64,000 nucleotides of DNA from Frateuria hangzhouensis (lineage in GTDB: Bacteria > Pseudomonadota > Gammaproteobacteria > Xanthomonadales > Rhodanobacteraceae), in NCBI RefSeq assembly GCF_026410505.1, contig NZ_JAPMIU010000007.1, positions 1-64,000 of the forward strand. Reading direction: 5' to 3'. The position numbers were made by a program, and so were the translations under genes. A model generated the notes under the pieces. That model worked only from the letters and a program-made list of their open reading frames with translations, was not told the DNA's origin and did no database searches. Shown here one piece after another: positions 53,834 through 62,865 of the stretch (within the stretch, counting starts at the first letter, position 1; each line of letters opens with the position of its first letter).

Positions 53834-56313
53834 ATGTCGGGTTCGCCGAGGTCTGGCACGCCTGGCGCGCGAGCCTGCGTCGGCCCGGCTTCCTGCTATT
53901 GGCGGCCGGCGTGCTGGCGCTGGGCGTGGCTGCCAGCACATCGGTATTCGTGCTGGTCGACCAGATCCTGCTGCGACCTCTGCCTTATGCGGCGCCCGAA
54001 CGTCTGGTGGTGCTCGGCCCCGTGCAGGACGGCGAACTCCAGGGCGTCATGTCGCCACAGCAATACCAGCACGTGCAGTCCATTGACGGGATCGCGTCCA
54101 TCGGCCTGATCAAGGGCGACCTGCAGGCCGTCAACGTGGCCGGCGACGGCGAGCCTGAACAGGTCGACGCGTTCCTGGCCGATCGAAGCCTGTTGCCCAC
54201 GCTCGGCGTGCGGATGCGCCTGGGGCGCGGGTTCTCGGCGCAGGAAGACAGCCCCGGCGGTCCCAAGGCGGTGATTCTCGCCGAAGGCTTCTGGCGCCGC
54301 CGTTACGGCGGGCAGCCCGTGCTCGGTCGCACTCTGCGGGTCGAGGGCGCCGCGCGCACCATCGTGGGCGTGTTGCCCGCCAGCTTCGACCAGTTCGGCG
54401 CAGGCGACATCATGCTGCCGTTGGCATTGCCGCCTCACACCTACGATGACGGCGCCGATTTCCTCGCGATCGCGCGGCTTGCGCCCGCCAGTGTCGTCGC
54501 GGCGGTGAACGCGCGGGTGGATGGGGCCATCCACGCCATGTTTGCCGACATGCCCGGCGTGCAACGGGACTATCTTCAAAAGGTGCACATCGGCAGCGTG
54601 CCGCTGGCGGCCATGCTGCATCAACAACAACGCCCGGCGATGAGGCTGTTCCTGGCCGGCGCCTTGTGCGTGCTGCTGATCGCGCTGGTCAACCTGGGCA
54701 ACCTCATGCTGTTGCGCACCCTGTCGCGTCGCCACGATGCGATCGTGCGCCATGCGCTGGGCGCGCCCGCCTGGCGCCTGGCGTTGCCGGCGTGCGCAGA
54801 GGGCGTGCTGGTCGGCGCCAGCGGCGCCATCGCGGGCCTCGGATTGGCCGCGATCGGCCTTTCTCTTTTCAGTGGTTATGTTCCGGCCGAGTGGACGCAC
54901 GGGCAGTCGCTGCACATCTCCGGCCGCGTGGTGCTGCTGGCGCTGGCGATCGCCGTGCCGGGCGCACTGGCCGCGGCGCTGTTCGGTGCCTGGCGAGGGG
55001 CCGCCGCAACTTCGCTGCAGGAGGCACTCCATGAAGGTGGCCGCAGCCAGGGTAGTCGCAGCGGGCGCCTGGGCCGGGCACTGGTAATCGCGCAGATGGC
55101 GCTGGCGACCTGCCTGATGTCCGGCGCCGGCCTGTTCCTGCATGCGCTCTACGACGCGGCGCGCACGCCGCTGGGGTTTGTCAGCGACCACATCCTTACT
55201 TTCGACCTCGCGCCGGTGCGGGCCGACCATCCTGATGGTGCCTCCACGCAGGTTCTCGTGCAGAGACTGCTGCGCAGCCTTCGCGCCGTACCAGGCGTCG
55301 AGGGCGTCGCTGTCACCAATGGCCTGCCCGCGGGCACGTTCGAGCAGCAATTCAGCATGGGCGGCATTCACCTCCCCGGCGGCGAATATTTTCGGCCAAG
55401 TCCGCAGATACGCGGCGTCAGCGACGACTTCTTCTCGGTGTTCCGCATCCCCGTGCGCGAAGGACGTGCTTTCGAGGCCACTGACGTGGCCGGCAGCGAA
55501 CCCGTCGCCATCGTGAACCGGACGCTGGCCGAGCAGCAGTATGGCGGCCATGCCGTGGGCAAGGAGATCGTCGTCAACGACTACAGCGGCTACGCGGCCG
55601 GCAAGGCCATGGCCGGCGATCCGGGCATGCGTCCGGTGACCGCGCGCATCGTCGGTGTGGTGGGCGACACGCGGCAGTTCGGCCCGCTGGATGGGTACAA
55701 GCGCGGGTTTCTCTATCTGCCGCTGGCGCAGGTGCCCGAACACATCGTGCGGGTGTTCCGCTCCTACCAGCCGTTGCGTTTCGCCTTGCGCGTGCAGGGC
55801 GACCCCAACCATTACCGCCGCGCCGCCCATGCGGCCGTCGCCGCCGTCGCGCCGGAGCAGCCGATTGCCAACCTGTCGACGATGGACGACGTCGTACGCG
55901 CCACCACCGGCGACACGCGCCGCGACCTGTTCCTGATCGGGCTGTTCGCCTTGCTGGCACTTGGCCTCGCCGCGACCGGCATGTATGCGGTCATGACCGT
56001 CGCGGTCACCGCGCGCCAGCGCGAATTCGGCGTGCGCATGGCGTTGGGCGCGCCGCCGGCGGGCATGGTCCGGCTGGTGCTGCGTGGCGGCGTAGGCCAG
56101 GTCGCGATCGGCATGCTGCTGGGCGTGGGCATCACGCTCGCCCTGTCGCGGGTGCTGGGCGCGGTGCTCGAGGAGATCGGTCGTTCTGTTCTGGATCCCC
56201 TCGCGCTGGCGGGCGTATGCGCGGTGCTGGCCGTGGCCGGCCTGCTCGCCTGCCTGTTGCCCGCCCTGCGTGCCGCGCGGGTACCGCCGATGCACGCGTT
56301 GCGCGGCGAGTAG
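53830..56313 (+). CDS. Long FtsX/MacB-type ABC permease 1
   Basis: 827 residues. An N-terminal helix (residues about 15-37) leads to a MacB-type periplasmic domain (about 40-270), an FtsX block of membrane helices (about 275-420), another helix near 425-445, a second periplasmic domain and a C-terminal FtsX block (about 700-820). FGVRMALGAPPAGMVRLVLR is the conserved FtsX cytoplasmic motif; it ends RAARVPPMHALRGE. This is the duplicated-permease arrangement seen in macrolide- or peptide-export ABC systems. Substrate is unknown. Confidence 0.85.
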   Translation: MNVGFAEVWHAWRASLRRPGFLLLAAGVLALGVAASTSVFVLVDQILLRPLPYAAPERLVVLGPVQDGELQGVMSPQQYQHVQSIDGIASIGLIKGDLQAVNVAGDGEPEQVDAFLADRSLLPTLGVRMRLGRGFSAQEDSPGGPKAVILAEGFWRRRYGGQPVLGRTLRVEGAARTIVGVLPASFDQFGAGDIMLPLALPPHTYDDGADFLAIARLAPASVVAAVNARVDGAIHAMFADMPGVQRDYLQKVHIGSVPLAAMLHQQQRPAMRLFLAGALCVLLIALVNLGNLMLLRTLSRRHDAIVRHALGAPAWRLALPACAEGVLVGASGAIAGLGLAAIGLSLFSGYVPAEWTHGQSLHISGRVVLLALAIAVPGALAAALFGAWRGAAATSLQEALHEGGRSQGSRSGRLGRALVIAQMALATCLMSGAGLFLHALYDAARTPLGFVSDHILTFDLAPVRADHPDGASTQVLVQRLLRSLRAVPGVEGVAVTNGLPAGTFEQQFSMGGIHLPGGEYFRPSPQIRGVSDDFFSVFRIPVREGRAFEATDVAGSEPVAIVNRTLAEQQYGGHAVGKEIVVNDYSGYAAGKAMAGDPGMRPVTARIVGVVGDTRQFGPLDGYKRGFLYLPLAQVPEHIVRVFRSYQPLRFALRVQGDPNHYRRAAHAAVAAVAPEQPIANLSTMDDVVRATTGDTRRDLFLIGLFALLALGLAATGMYAVMTVAVTARQREFGVRMALGAPPAGMVRLVLRGGVGQVAIGMLLGVGITLALSRVLGAVLEEIGRSVLDPLALAGVCAVLAVAGLLACLLPALRAARVPPMHALRGE

Positions 56314-56376
56314 GCGCGTCGCCATGACACCTCTGTCCATCCGCGCGCTGCACATCGCCTGCGAAGGGAATCACTC

Positions 56377-58833
56377 ATGAACATATGGTTGGCTGAAATT
56401 CTCCAAGCCTGGCGCGCCAGCCTGCGCAAGCCCGGCTTCCTGCTGCTGGCCAGCGGTGTGCTGGCGCTGGGCATCGGCGCCAGCGTGGCGGTGTTCGCGC
56501 TGATCCAGCACACGCTGCTGCGGCCGTTGCCGGTGCCGCAGCCGGACCGGCTGGTGGTGGTAGGAAAGCTGTGGGAAGGCAGGGTGGGCGGCGTCTCGCC
56601 GCACGAGTTCCAGCAGCTGGACGCGCTCAAGGGCGTGGTCTCGCTGGCGCTCGAACAGGTGGGCATGTCCGCCAACATCGCTGGCGACGGGCAGCCCGAA
56701 CAGGTGTCGCTGGTGCGCGCCGACCGGCAGCTGCTGCCGACGCTGGGCCTGCGCCCGGTGCTGGGCCGCAACTTCACCGCGCAGGAAGACCGGCCGGGCG
56801 GGCCGAAGGCAGCGCTGCTCAGCCACGGCCTCTGGCTGCGGCGCTACGGCGGCGACGCGTCGGTGATCGGCCGGCGCATGCAGGTCGAGGGCACGCCCAC
56901 CACCATCGTGGGCGTGCTGCCGGCGAGCTTCGACGTGGTCAACCGCTTCGACATGTTTGCCGGTGGCTCCGGCATCGTGGTGCCGATGGCCCTGCCGGCG
57001 GTCAGCCACGACTACAACCAGAACGCCCACCTGGCGATCGCGCGCCTGGCCGAAGGAACCCGCGTGGCGGAGGTCGCCGCGCAGGCCGACGCACGCGAGC
57101 GCGCGATGTACCGCGACATGGCGATGGGCGGCGACTGGAAACAGCCCTGGTACGGGGCCGGCAGCCTGACCGAGATGCAGCACCGTACCGCGCGGCCGGT
57201 GCTGCTGGTGTTCGTCGCCAGTGCCGTGCTGGTGTTGCTGATCGCGCTGGTGAACCTGACCAACCTGATGCTGTTGCGCGCGTTGTCGCGCAACCACGAT
57301 GGCGCCGTGCGCAGCGCGTTGGGTGCACCGGTGTTGCGGCTGATGCTGCCGGCGCTCGGCGAGGGGTTGCTGGTGGGGGTGTTTGGCGCGCTGGCGGGCA
57401 TCGCGCTGGGCGCGGCGGGGCTGTCGGTGCTGCAGTCCCTGATCCCGGCGCAATGGCTGCATGGCGACACCGTGCGCCCCGGTCTGGCGGCATGGGGGTT
57501 TGCGTTCGCGATGGGCCTGCTGGGCGCACTGCTGGCCGCGCTGCTCGCCCTTTGGCGCAGCCGCGGCAGGGTCACGGTGGATGAATTGCGCGAGGGTGGC
57601 CGCTCGGGCATCGGCGTGCGCAGCGGTCGGCTCGGTCGCGTGCTGGTGATGGCACAGGTGGCGCTGGCCGCGATCCTGCTGTGCGCCGCAGGCGTGTTCA
57701 TGCGTGCGCTGCACGATGCCTCGCAAACGCCGCTGGGCTTCGCCAGCGGCCACATCCTTACCTTCGAGCTGTCGCCGGTGAAGGGTGATCATCCGGATGC
57801 CGGCTCGATGCACGACCTGTCCCGGCGACTGGTTGAACGGCTTCGCCGGATCCCGGGCGTGACCGATACCGCGGTGACGACCAACCTGCCGGCGAGCGAT
57901 GCCGCGTTCGGGCAATTCCAGAACGAGGCGCTCACGCCGGATGGCAAGGAAATGCATGTGCAGCTCCATGGCGTCGGGCCGGGCTTCTTCGAGCTGTTCT
58001 CGATCGCGCTGCACGCTGGGCGTGACTTCACCCGCAACGACGTGCGCGGTGCGGAGTTCGTCGCGATCGTCAGCAAGGACCTGGCTGCCACCTACTACGG
58101 TGGGCATGCGATCGGAAAGCCCCTTCGCGTGGAAGGCAACGGCGACGAGACCTGGTCCGCGCGCATCGTCGGCGTGGCCGGCGAGACCCGCCAGCTCGGT
58201 CCGTTGCAGCCGAGGCAGCCGGTCATCTACCTGCCGCTGGACCAGATGCCAGAACCGATACTCCAGATATTCCACAGCCTGGAGCCGCTGCGGTTCGCGT
58301 TGCGCGGCCGCGGCAGCGCGGCCGACTGGCGCGCAGGCATACGGGAGGCCGTCGCCGAGATTGCGCCGAACCAGCCGATCGCCAACGTGCGCAGCATGGA
58401 CAGCATCGTGCGCCAGACCACGCAGAGCGCGCGCCTGGGCCTGCTGCTGATCGGCCTGTTCGCGTCGCTGGCGCTGCTGCTTGCCGCCGCGGGGCTGTAC
58501 GCGGTGATGGCGGTGGCGGTCGCCGCGCGCGAGCGCGAGTTCGGCGTACGGCTGGCGATGGGGGCACAGCCGGCCCGGCTGGTGCGATTGGTGCTGCGCG
58601 GCGGACTGGTGCAGATCGCGCTGGGGCTGGCCATCGGCGTGGCCGCAGCGCTGGGCCTGGTCCATGCGCTTTCGATGATGCTGGTGGGCATGCTCGGGCG
58701 CGGCAGCGCCTTCGATCCGTGGGGCATGCTGGGGGTGTGCGTCGTGCTTGCCGCCGCCGGCCTGCTGGCCTGCCTGCTGCCGGCCTGGCGCGCCAGCCGC
58801 GTGCCACCGATGCGCGCGTTGCGAGGGGAGTAG
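56377..58833 (+). CDS. Long FtsX/MacB-type ABC permease 2
   Basis: 818 residues with the same layout as permease 1: first helix RKPGFLLLASGVLALGIGAS, MacB-like periplasmic domain with GLRPVLGRNFTAQEDRPGG, central FtsX helices (LLIALVNLTNLMLLRALSRN), a second periplasmic domain and final helices with FGVRLAMGAQPARLVRLVLR, ending RASRVPPMRALRGE. It is clearly a paralogue of permease 1 and starts 63 bases after it. The two may form a heterodimer with the single ATPase. Confidence 0.85.
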   Translation: MNIWLAEILQAWRASLRKPGFLLLASGVLALGIGASVAVFALIQHTLLRPLPVPQPDRLVVVGKLWEGRVGGVSPHEFQQLDALKGVVSLALEQVGMSANIAGDGQPEQVSLVRADRQLLPTLGLRPVLGRNFTAQEDRPGGPKAALLSHGLWLRRYGGDASVIGRRMQVEGTPTTIVGVLPASFDVVNRFDMFAGGSGIVVPMALPAVSHDYNQNAHLAIARLAEGTRVAEVAAQADARERAMYRDMAMGGDWKQPWYGAGSLTEMQHRTARPVLLVFVASAVLVLLIALVNLTNLMLLRALSRNHDGAVRSALGAPVLRLMLPALGEGLLVGVFGALAGIALGAAGLSVLQSLIPAQWLHGDTVRPGLAAWGFAFAMGLLGALLAALLALWRSRGRVTVDELREGGRSGIGVRSGRLGRVLVMAQVALAAILLCAAGVFMRALHDASQTPLGFASGHILTFELSPVKGDHPDAGSMHDLSRRLVERLRRIPGVTDTAVTTNLPASDAAFGQFQNEALTPDGKEMHVQLHGVGPGFFELFSIALHAGRDFTRNDVRGAEFVAIVSKDLAATYYGGHAIGKPLRVEGNGDETWSARIVGVAGETRQLGPLQPRQPVIYLPLDQMPEPILQIFHSLEPLRFALRGRGSAADWRAGIREAVAEIAPNQPIANVRSMDSIVRQTTQSARLGLLLIGLFASLALLLAAAGLYAVMAVAVAAREREFGVRLAMGAQPARLVRLVLRGGLVQIALGLAIGVAAALGLVHALSMMLVGMLGRGSAFDPWGMLGVCVVLAAAGLLACLLPAWRASRVPPMRALRGE

Positions 58834-58838
58834 GGACG

Positions 58839-61277
58839 ATGCTGCTGCGAGAACTGCATGCCGCCTGGCGCCGGCTGGCCCGTCGACCAGGCTATGCCGC
58901 GCTATCGATCGCCGTACTCGGCGTAGGCCTGGGCGTGGTGGTCTTCCTGTTCAGCCTGATCAACACGCTGATCCTGACCCCCTTGCCGTTGCCGCACGTC
59001 GACCGGCTGATGGCGGTGGGCGAACTCAACCGCGGCAACGGCAGCGCCGGCGATACCGGCATCGGCATCGGCGACATCGACACCGACCAGTACCTGCGCC
59101 TCGCGGCCTCGCTGCGCGGCGTGGATGCCACCGGTGCTTACCTGGGCGTCGGCGTTTCGCTCGATACCGGCGCCGGCGCCACACGCATGGATGGCGTGCG
59201 GCTGACCGCCTCGATGCTGGACCTGATGGACGCCCGGCCGTTGCTGGGCCGCAGCCTGCTTGCCATGGATGACCAGCCGGGTGCGTCGCCGGTGGTACTG
59301 CTGGGCGAGGACCTGTGGCGGCACGCCTTTGGCGCGGATCCTCACATCGTCGGCCGCGCCGTCCGGCTCGATGGCGACTGGGCCACCGTGGTCGGCGTGT
59401 TGCCGGCAAGCTTCACCTTCATCGGCAACCATCCCCAACTGTGGCTGCCGTTGCGCCTGGACCCGGCGCACGGCACGGACCTCTACATGGTCGCGCGGCT
59501 GAAGGCGGGCACCACGCTCGCGGTGGCGCGGCAGGAGTTGTCGGCGCTGGATGCGCGCCTGCGCCGACAGCTGCCGCAATGGCGCGAGCAGCAGCAGCTG
59601 GTAATCAAGCCGTTCTCCACCAGCTTCGTGCAGGAGGACACGCGCCACTGGGTCTGGCTGATGTTCGGCGCTGGCGTGCTGGTGTTGCTGCTGGCCTGCG
59701 TGAACGTGGCCAACCTGCAGCTGGTGCAGACGCTCAACCGCCGGCGCGAGATGGCGGTGCGCAGCGCGCTGGGCTGTGGCCGCACGCGGCTTATGGCCGG
59801 CGCCCTGGCCGAAAGCCTGCTGTTGTGTGCCGCGGCGCTGGCCATCGCGCTGCCGATCGCCTACTACGGCAACCACTGGCTGCTGGCGACCTTCGCCGAC
59901 AGCGACAAGGCGCCCTCGGCCTTCCTGCGCTTCGGCATCGATGGCGGCGTGCTGGGCTTCGCCGTGGCCGTGGCGCTGGTGAGCACTGCGCTGGCCGGCG
60001 TCATCCCCGCCTGGCGCGCCGGCCGCACCGACCTTAAGGATGCGCTGCACGACGGCGGCAAGGGTTCTTCGGGCGGCTTCGCGCGGGTGGCGCGCGCTCT
60101 GGTGGTGGCCGAGATCGCGCTGACCGTGGTGCTGCTGGTCGGCGCCGGCATGTTCGTGCGCGCGCTGGACCACCTGCTCACGCAGCCGCTGGCCGGTGCG
60201 CAGCATGCCGGGCAGGTGCTCACCGCACGCGTCGCGCTGCCACGCGCGACCTATCCGGACGCCGTCGCCCGCATCGGCTTCCTCGAGCGCGCCGGCGAAC
60301 GCCTGCGCGTCGACGCCGGCGTGCTTGCCGCGACCGCCACCAACACCGTGCCGGGCGCGCAGCTGGGCAGCCACGAAGCCATCGCCGCCGAAGGCCAGCC
60401 GCGGCCGGCGGGCGGCTGGCCGGAAGCGCAGATGGGTATCGTCGATCCGCACTTCCTGGAGGTGTTTGGCGTACACCTGCTCGAAGGCCGCTTCTTCGAC
60501 GCGCGCGACGTGGCCGGGAGCCCGCCGGTAGCGGTGGTGGACCGCAAGACCGCCGCCGCCCTGTGGCCGGGGCGTGATGCGCTGGGCCGCCATCTGGTGC
60601 TCTACCCGGATCGCGAGTTCGCCAGCACCGTCACCGTGGTCGGCGTGACCGAGCCGCTGCAGCTGGACAGCGCGCTGGAGCAGGCGCTGCCCGGCCTGCT
60701 CGTGCCGCTGGCGCAATCGGCCGACATGACGCCACTGCAGGCGGTTGGCCTGGCCGTGCGCGTGCGCGGCGCTGCGGCCACTTACTCGCCGCGGCTCGCC
60801 GCTGTGGTGCACGGCGTGGATGCGCAGGCCGCGGCCTACGCACTGCACAGCCAGGCCCGTGGCGCGGCGATGGACCGCGTCTATCTGGTGGTACTGACCG
60901 AAGTGTTCAGCGCGCTCGGAGTGGTGGCGCTGCTGCTCGCTGCGGCGGGCCTGTACGGCGTGCTGGCCTTCTCGGTGGCGCAGCGCACCCGCGAGATCGG
61001 CATCCGTCGCGCGATCGGTGCCGGCCACGGCGCCGTGGTGCGCGCGGTGGGTGGGCAACTGCTGTGGCAGCTCGGCATGGGCCTGGCGATCGGGCTGGCG
61101 CTGGCGTGGCCGTGGTCGAACCTGCTGGCCGATCCGGGTCTGCATACGCGGGGGCATGATGCGGCCGTGCTGCTGCCGGTGGTGGTGCTGGTGGCCGGTA
61201 TCGCGCTGTTGTCTTCGCTGTTGCCGGTGGTGCGTGCGTTGCGCGTCGACCCCGCCGTAGCGCTGAGGTACGAGTAG
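58839..61277 (+). CDS. Long FtsX/MacB-type ABC permease 3
   Basis: 812 residues from ATG 58839, five bases after permease 2. It shows the same two-block layout (RPGYAALSIAVLGVGLGVVV first helix; LLLACVNVANLQLVQTLNRR; late QRTREIGIRRAIGAGHGAVV) and ends RALRVDPAVALRYE. It is more distant from permeases 1 and 2 than they are from each other. The presence of three permeases with one ATPase suggests alternative pairings. Confidence 0.85.
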   Translation: MLLRELHAAWRRLARRPGYAALSIAVLGVGLGVVVFLFSLINTLILTPLPLPHVDRLMAVGELNRGNGSAGDTGIGIGDIDTDQYLRLAASLRGVDATGAYLGVGVSLDTGAGATRMDGVRLTASMLDLMDARPLLGRSLLAMDDQPGASPVVLLGEDLWRHAFGADPHIVGRAVRLDGDWATVVGVLPASFTFIGNHPQLWLPLRLDPAHGTDLYMVARLKAGTTLAVARQELSALDARLRRQLPQWREQQQLVIKPFSTSFVQEDTRHWVWLMFGAGVLVLLLACVNVANLQLVQTLNRRREMAVRSALGCGRTRLMAGALAESLLLCAAALAIALPIAYYGNHWLLATFADSDKAPSAFLRFGIDGGVLGFAVAVALVSTALAGVIPAWRAGRTDLKDALHDGGKGSSGGFARVARALVVAEIALTVVLLVGAGMFVRALDHLLTQPLAGAQHAGQVLTARVALPRATYPDAVARIGFLERAGERLRVDAGVLAATATNTVPGAQLGSHEAIAAEGQPRPAGGWPEAQMGIVDPHFLEVFGVHLLEGRFFDARDVAGSPPVAVVDRKTAAALWPGRDALGRHLVLYPDREFASTVTVVGVTEPLQLDSALEQALPGLLVPLAQSADMTPLQAVGLAVRVRGAAATYSPRLAAVVHGVDAQAAAYALHSQARGAAMDRVYLVVLTEVFSALGVVALLLAAAGLYGVLAFSVAQRTREIGIRRAIGAGHGAVVRAVGGQLLWQLGMGLAIGLALAWPWSNLLADPGLHTRGHDAAVLLPVVVLVAGIALLSSLLPVVRALRVDPAVALRYE

Positions 61278-61282
61278 AACCC

Positions 61283-61437
61283 TGCTCCCTCTCCCCTGCG
61301 GGGAGAAGGTTGGGGTGAGGGGCCAAGGCTGGCCTCGGGTCAGCTCTGAGCGGGTTTCGTTTTAAGGCCTTCACGATGAAACATCATGGCGAGCCCCGAC
61401 CCCTCACCCCAGCCCTCTCCCCGAAGGGGAGAGGGAG
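61283..61437. repeat. Paired CCCTCTCCC extragenic palindromes
   Basis: CTCCCTCTCCCCTGCGGGGA and the inverted-type CCCTCTCCCCGAAGGGGAGA flank a 100-base stretch between permease 3 and the regulator gene. No gene is seen here. Confidence 0.6.
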
Positions 61438-61479
61438 CAAGGGCGGCGCTATGCTGCATCTCTTAAACCAGGCAACTGC

Positions 61480-62865
61480 ATGACCAAACCCGACCCCACC
61501 GTATTGCTGGCCGACGACCAGGCCGACGTGCGCGAAGCGCTGCGCCTGCTGCTGAAGTCCGACGGCCTCGCCAGCGTGGCCGCCGATGGGCCGGCCGCGG
61601 CACTGGAGGCCTTGCGCCGGCGCGAGTTCGCCTGCGCGCTGATCGACCTCAACTACACCCGCGACACCACCTCCGGCGAGGAAGGACTGCAACTTCTGGC
61701 CCGGTTGCGCGAGCAGGCGCCAGACCTGCCAGTGGTGGTGATGACTGCCTGGGGCAACGTGCCACTGGCGGTCGAGGCGATGCGCCGCGGCGCCGCCGAT
61801 TTCATCGAGAAGCCATGGGACAACGCGCGCCTGCTGCGCGTGTTGCGTGCGCAGATCGCGCTGGGCGAGGGCGCACGGCGGCAGCGCCGGCTGGAGGCGG
61901 AGAACGTGCTGCTGCGCGGCTCCACCGACGTGATCGCTCGATCGGCGGCCATGCGCCGCGTGCTGGAGATGGTCGCGCGCATCGCGCCCAGCGACGCCAA
62001 CGTGCTGGTGCTGGGCGAGAACGGAACCGGCAAGGGCGTGATCGCGCAGCTGCTGCACGAGCGCTCGGCGCGGGCGAATCGCTCGCTGGTCAAGGTGAAC
62101 ATGGGCGGCATCGCCGAGAGCGTGTTCGAGTCGGAGATGTTCGGCCACGTGCGCGGCGCCTACACCGACGCCAAGGGCGAGCGCATCGGCCGCTTCGAGT
62201 TGGCCGACGGCGGCACGCTGTTCCTGGACGAGGTCGGCAACGTACCGGCCGCGCAGCAGCCCAAGCTGCTGCGCGTGCTGGAGGACGGCGAGTTCGAGCG
62301 GCTCGGTTCCTCCCGCACGCAGCGGGTGGACGTGCGGCTGGTCTCGGCGACCAATGCGGACCTGGATGCGGAGGTCGCCGCCGGCCGCTTCCGCAAGGAT
62401 CTGCTCTATCGCCTCAATACGCTGGAAGTGCGTCTGCCACCGCTGCGCGAACGCGCCGACGACATCCTGCCGCTGGCCAACGCGTTCCTGGCGCGCAGCG
62501 CGCAACGCTACGGCCGCCACGGTCTGGCGCTGGCCCCGTCGGCCGAGCGCGCGTTGCTGGCCTGGCGCTGGCCCGGCAACGTGCGCGAACTGCAGCACCT
62601 GATGGAGCGCGCCGCGCTGCTGGCCGAGCGCGACCAGGTGGACGCCGCCGCACTCGCCTTCGGCGCGCCGGCCGAGGCCGCGCAGGACGTCGACGGCATG
62701 ACCCTGGAACAGGCCGAGGCGTGGCTGGTCAAGCGCGCGCTCGATCGTCACGAAGGCAACCTGCAACGCGCGGCCGATACACTGGGCATCACCCGCCAAT
62801 CGCTGTACCGCCGGCTGGAAAAACACGACCTGCGTGGCGGCATGGCCGAGGCCGATGTCGACTGA
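61480..62865 (+). CDS. Sigma-54-dependent response regulator (NtrC family)
   Basis: 461 residues. Receiver domain with D12/D13 and phosphorylation site D56 ([10 protein letters not shown]). The AAA+ domain carries Walker A GENGTGKG near residue 183, then GAYTDA in place of the usual GAFTGA sigma-54 contact loop, [13 protein letters not shown] (Walker B) and [17 protein letters not shown]. The C-terminal Fis-type helix-turn-helix is [22 protein letters not shown], split here into [14 protein letters not shown] and TRQSLYRRL. It should open complexes at the sigma-54 promoter at 51671. The kinase gene overlaps its end. Confidence 0.93.
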   Translation: MTKPDPTVLLADDQADVREALRLLLKSDGLASVAADGPAAALEALRRREFACALIDLNYTRDTTSGEEGLQLLARLREQAPDLPVVVMTAWGNVPLAVEAMRRGAADFIEKPWDNARLLRVLRAQIALGEGARRQRRLEAENVLLRGSTDVIARSAAMRRVLEMVARIAPSDANVLVLGENGTGKGVIAQLLHERSARANRSLVKVNMGGIAESVFESEMFGHVRGAYTDAKGERIGRFELADGGTLFLDEVGNVPAAQQPKLLRVLEDGEFERLGSSRTQRVDVRLVSATNADLDAEVAAGRFRKDLLYRLNTLEVRLPPLRERADDILPLANAFLARSAQRYGRHGLALAPSAERALLAWRWPGNVRELQHLMERAALLAERDQVDAAALAFGAPAEAAQDVDGMTLEQAEAWLVKRALDRHEGNLQRAADTLGITRQSLYRRLEKHDLRGGMAEADVD

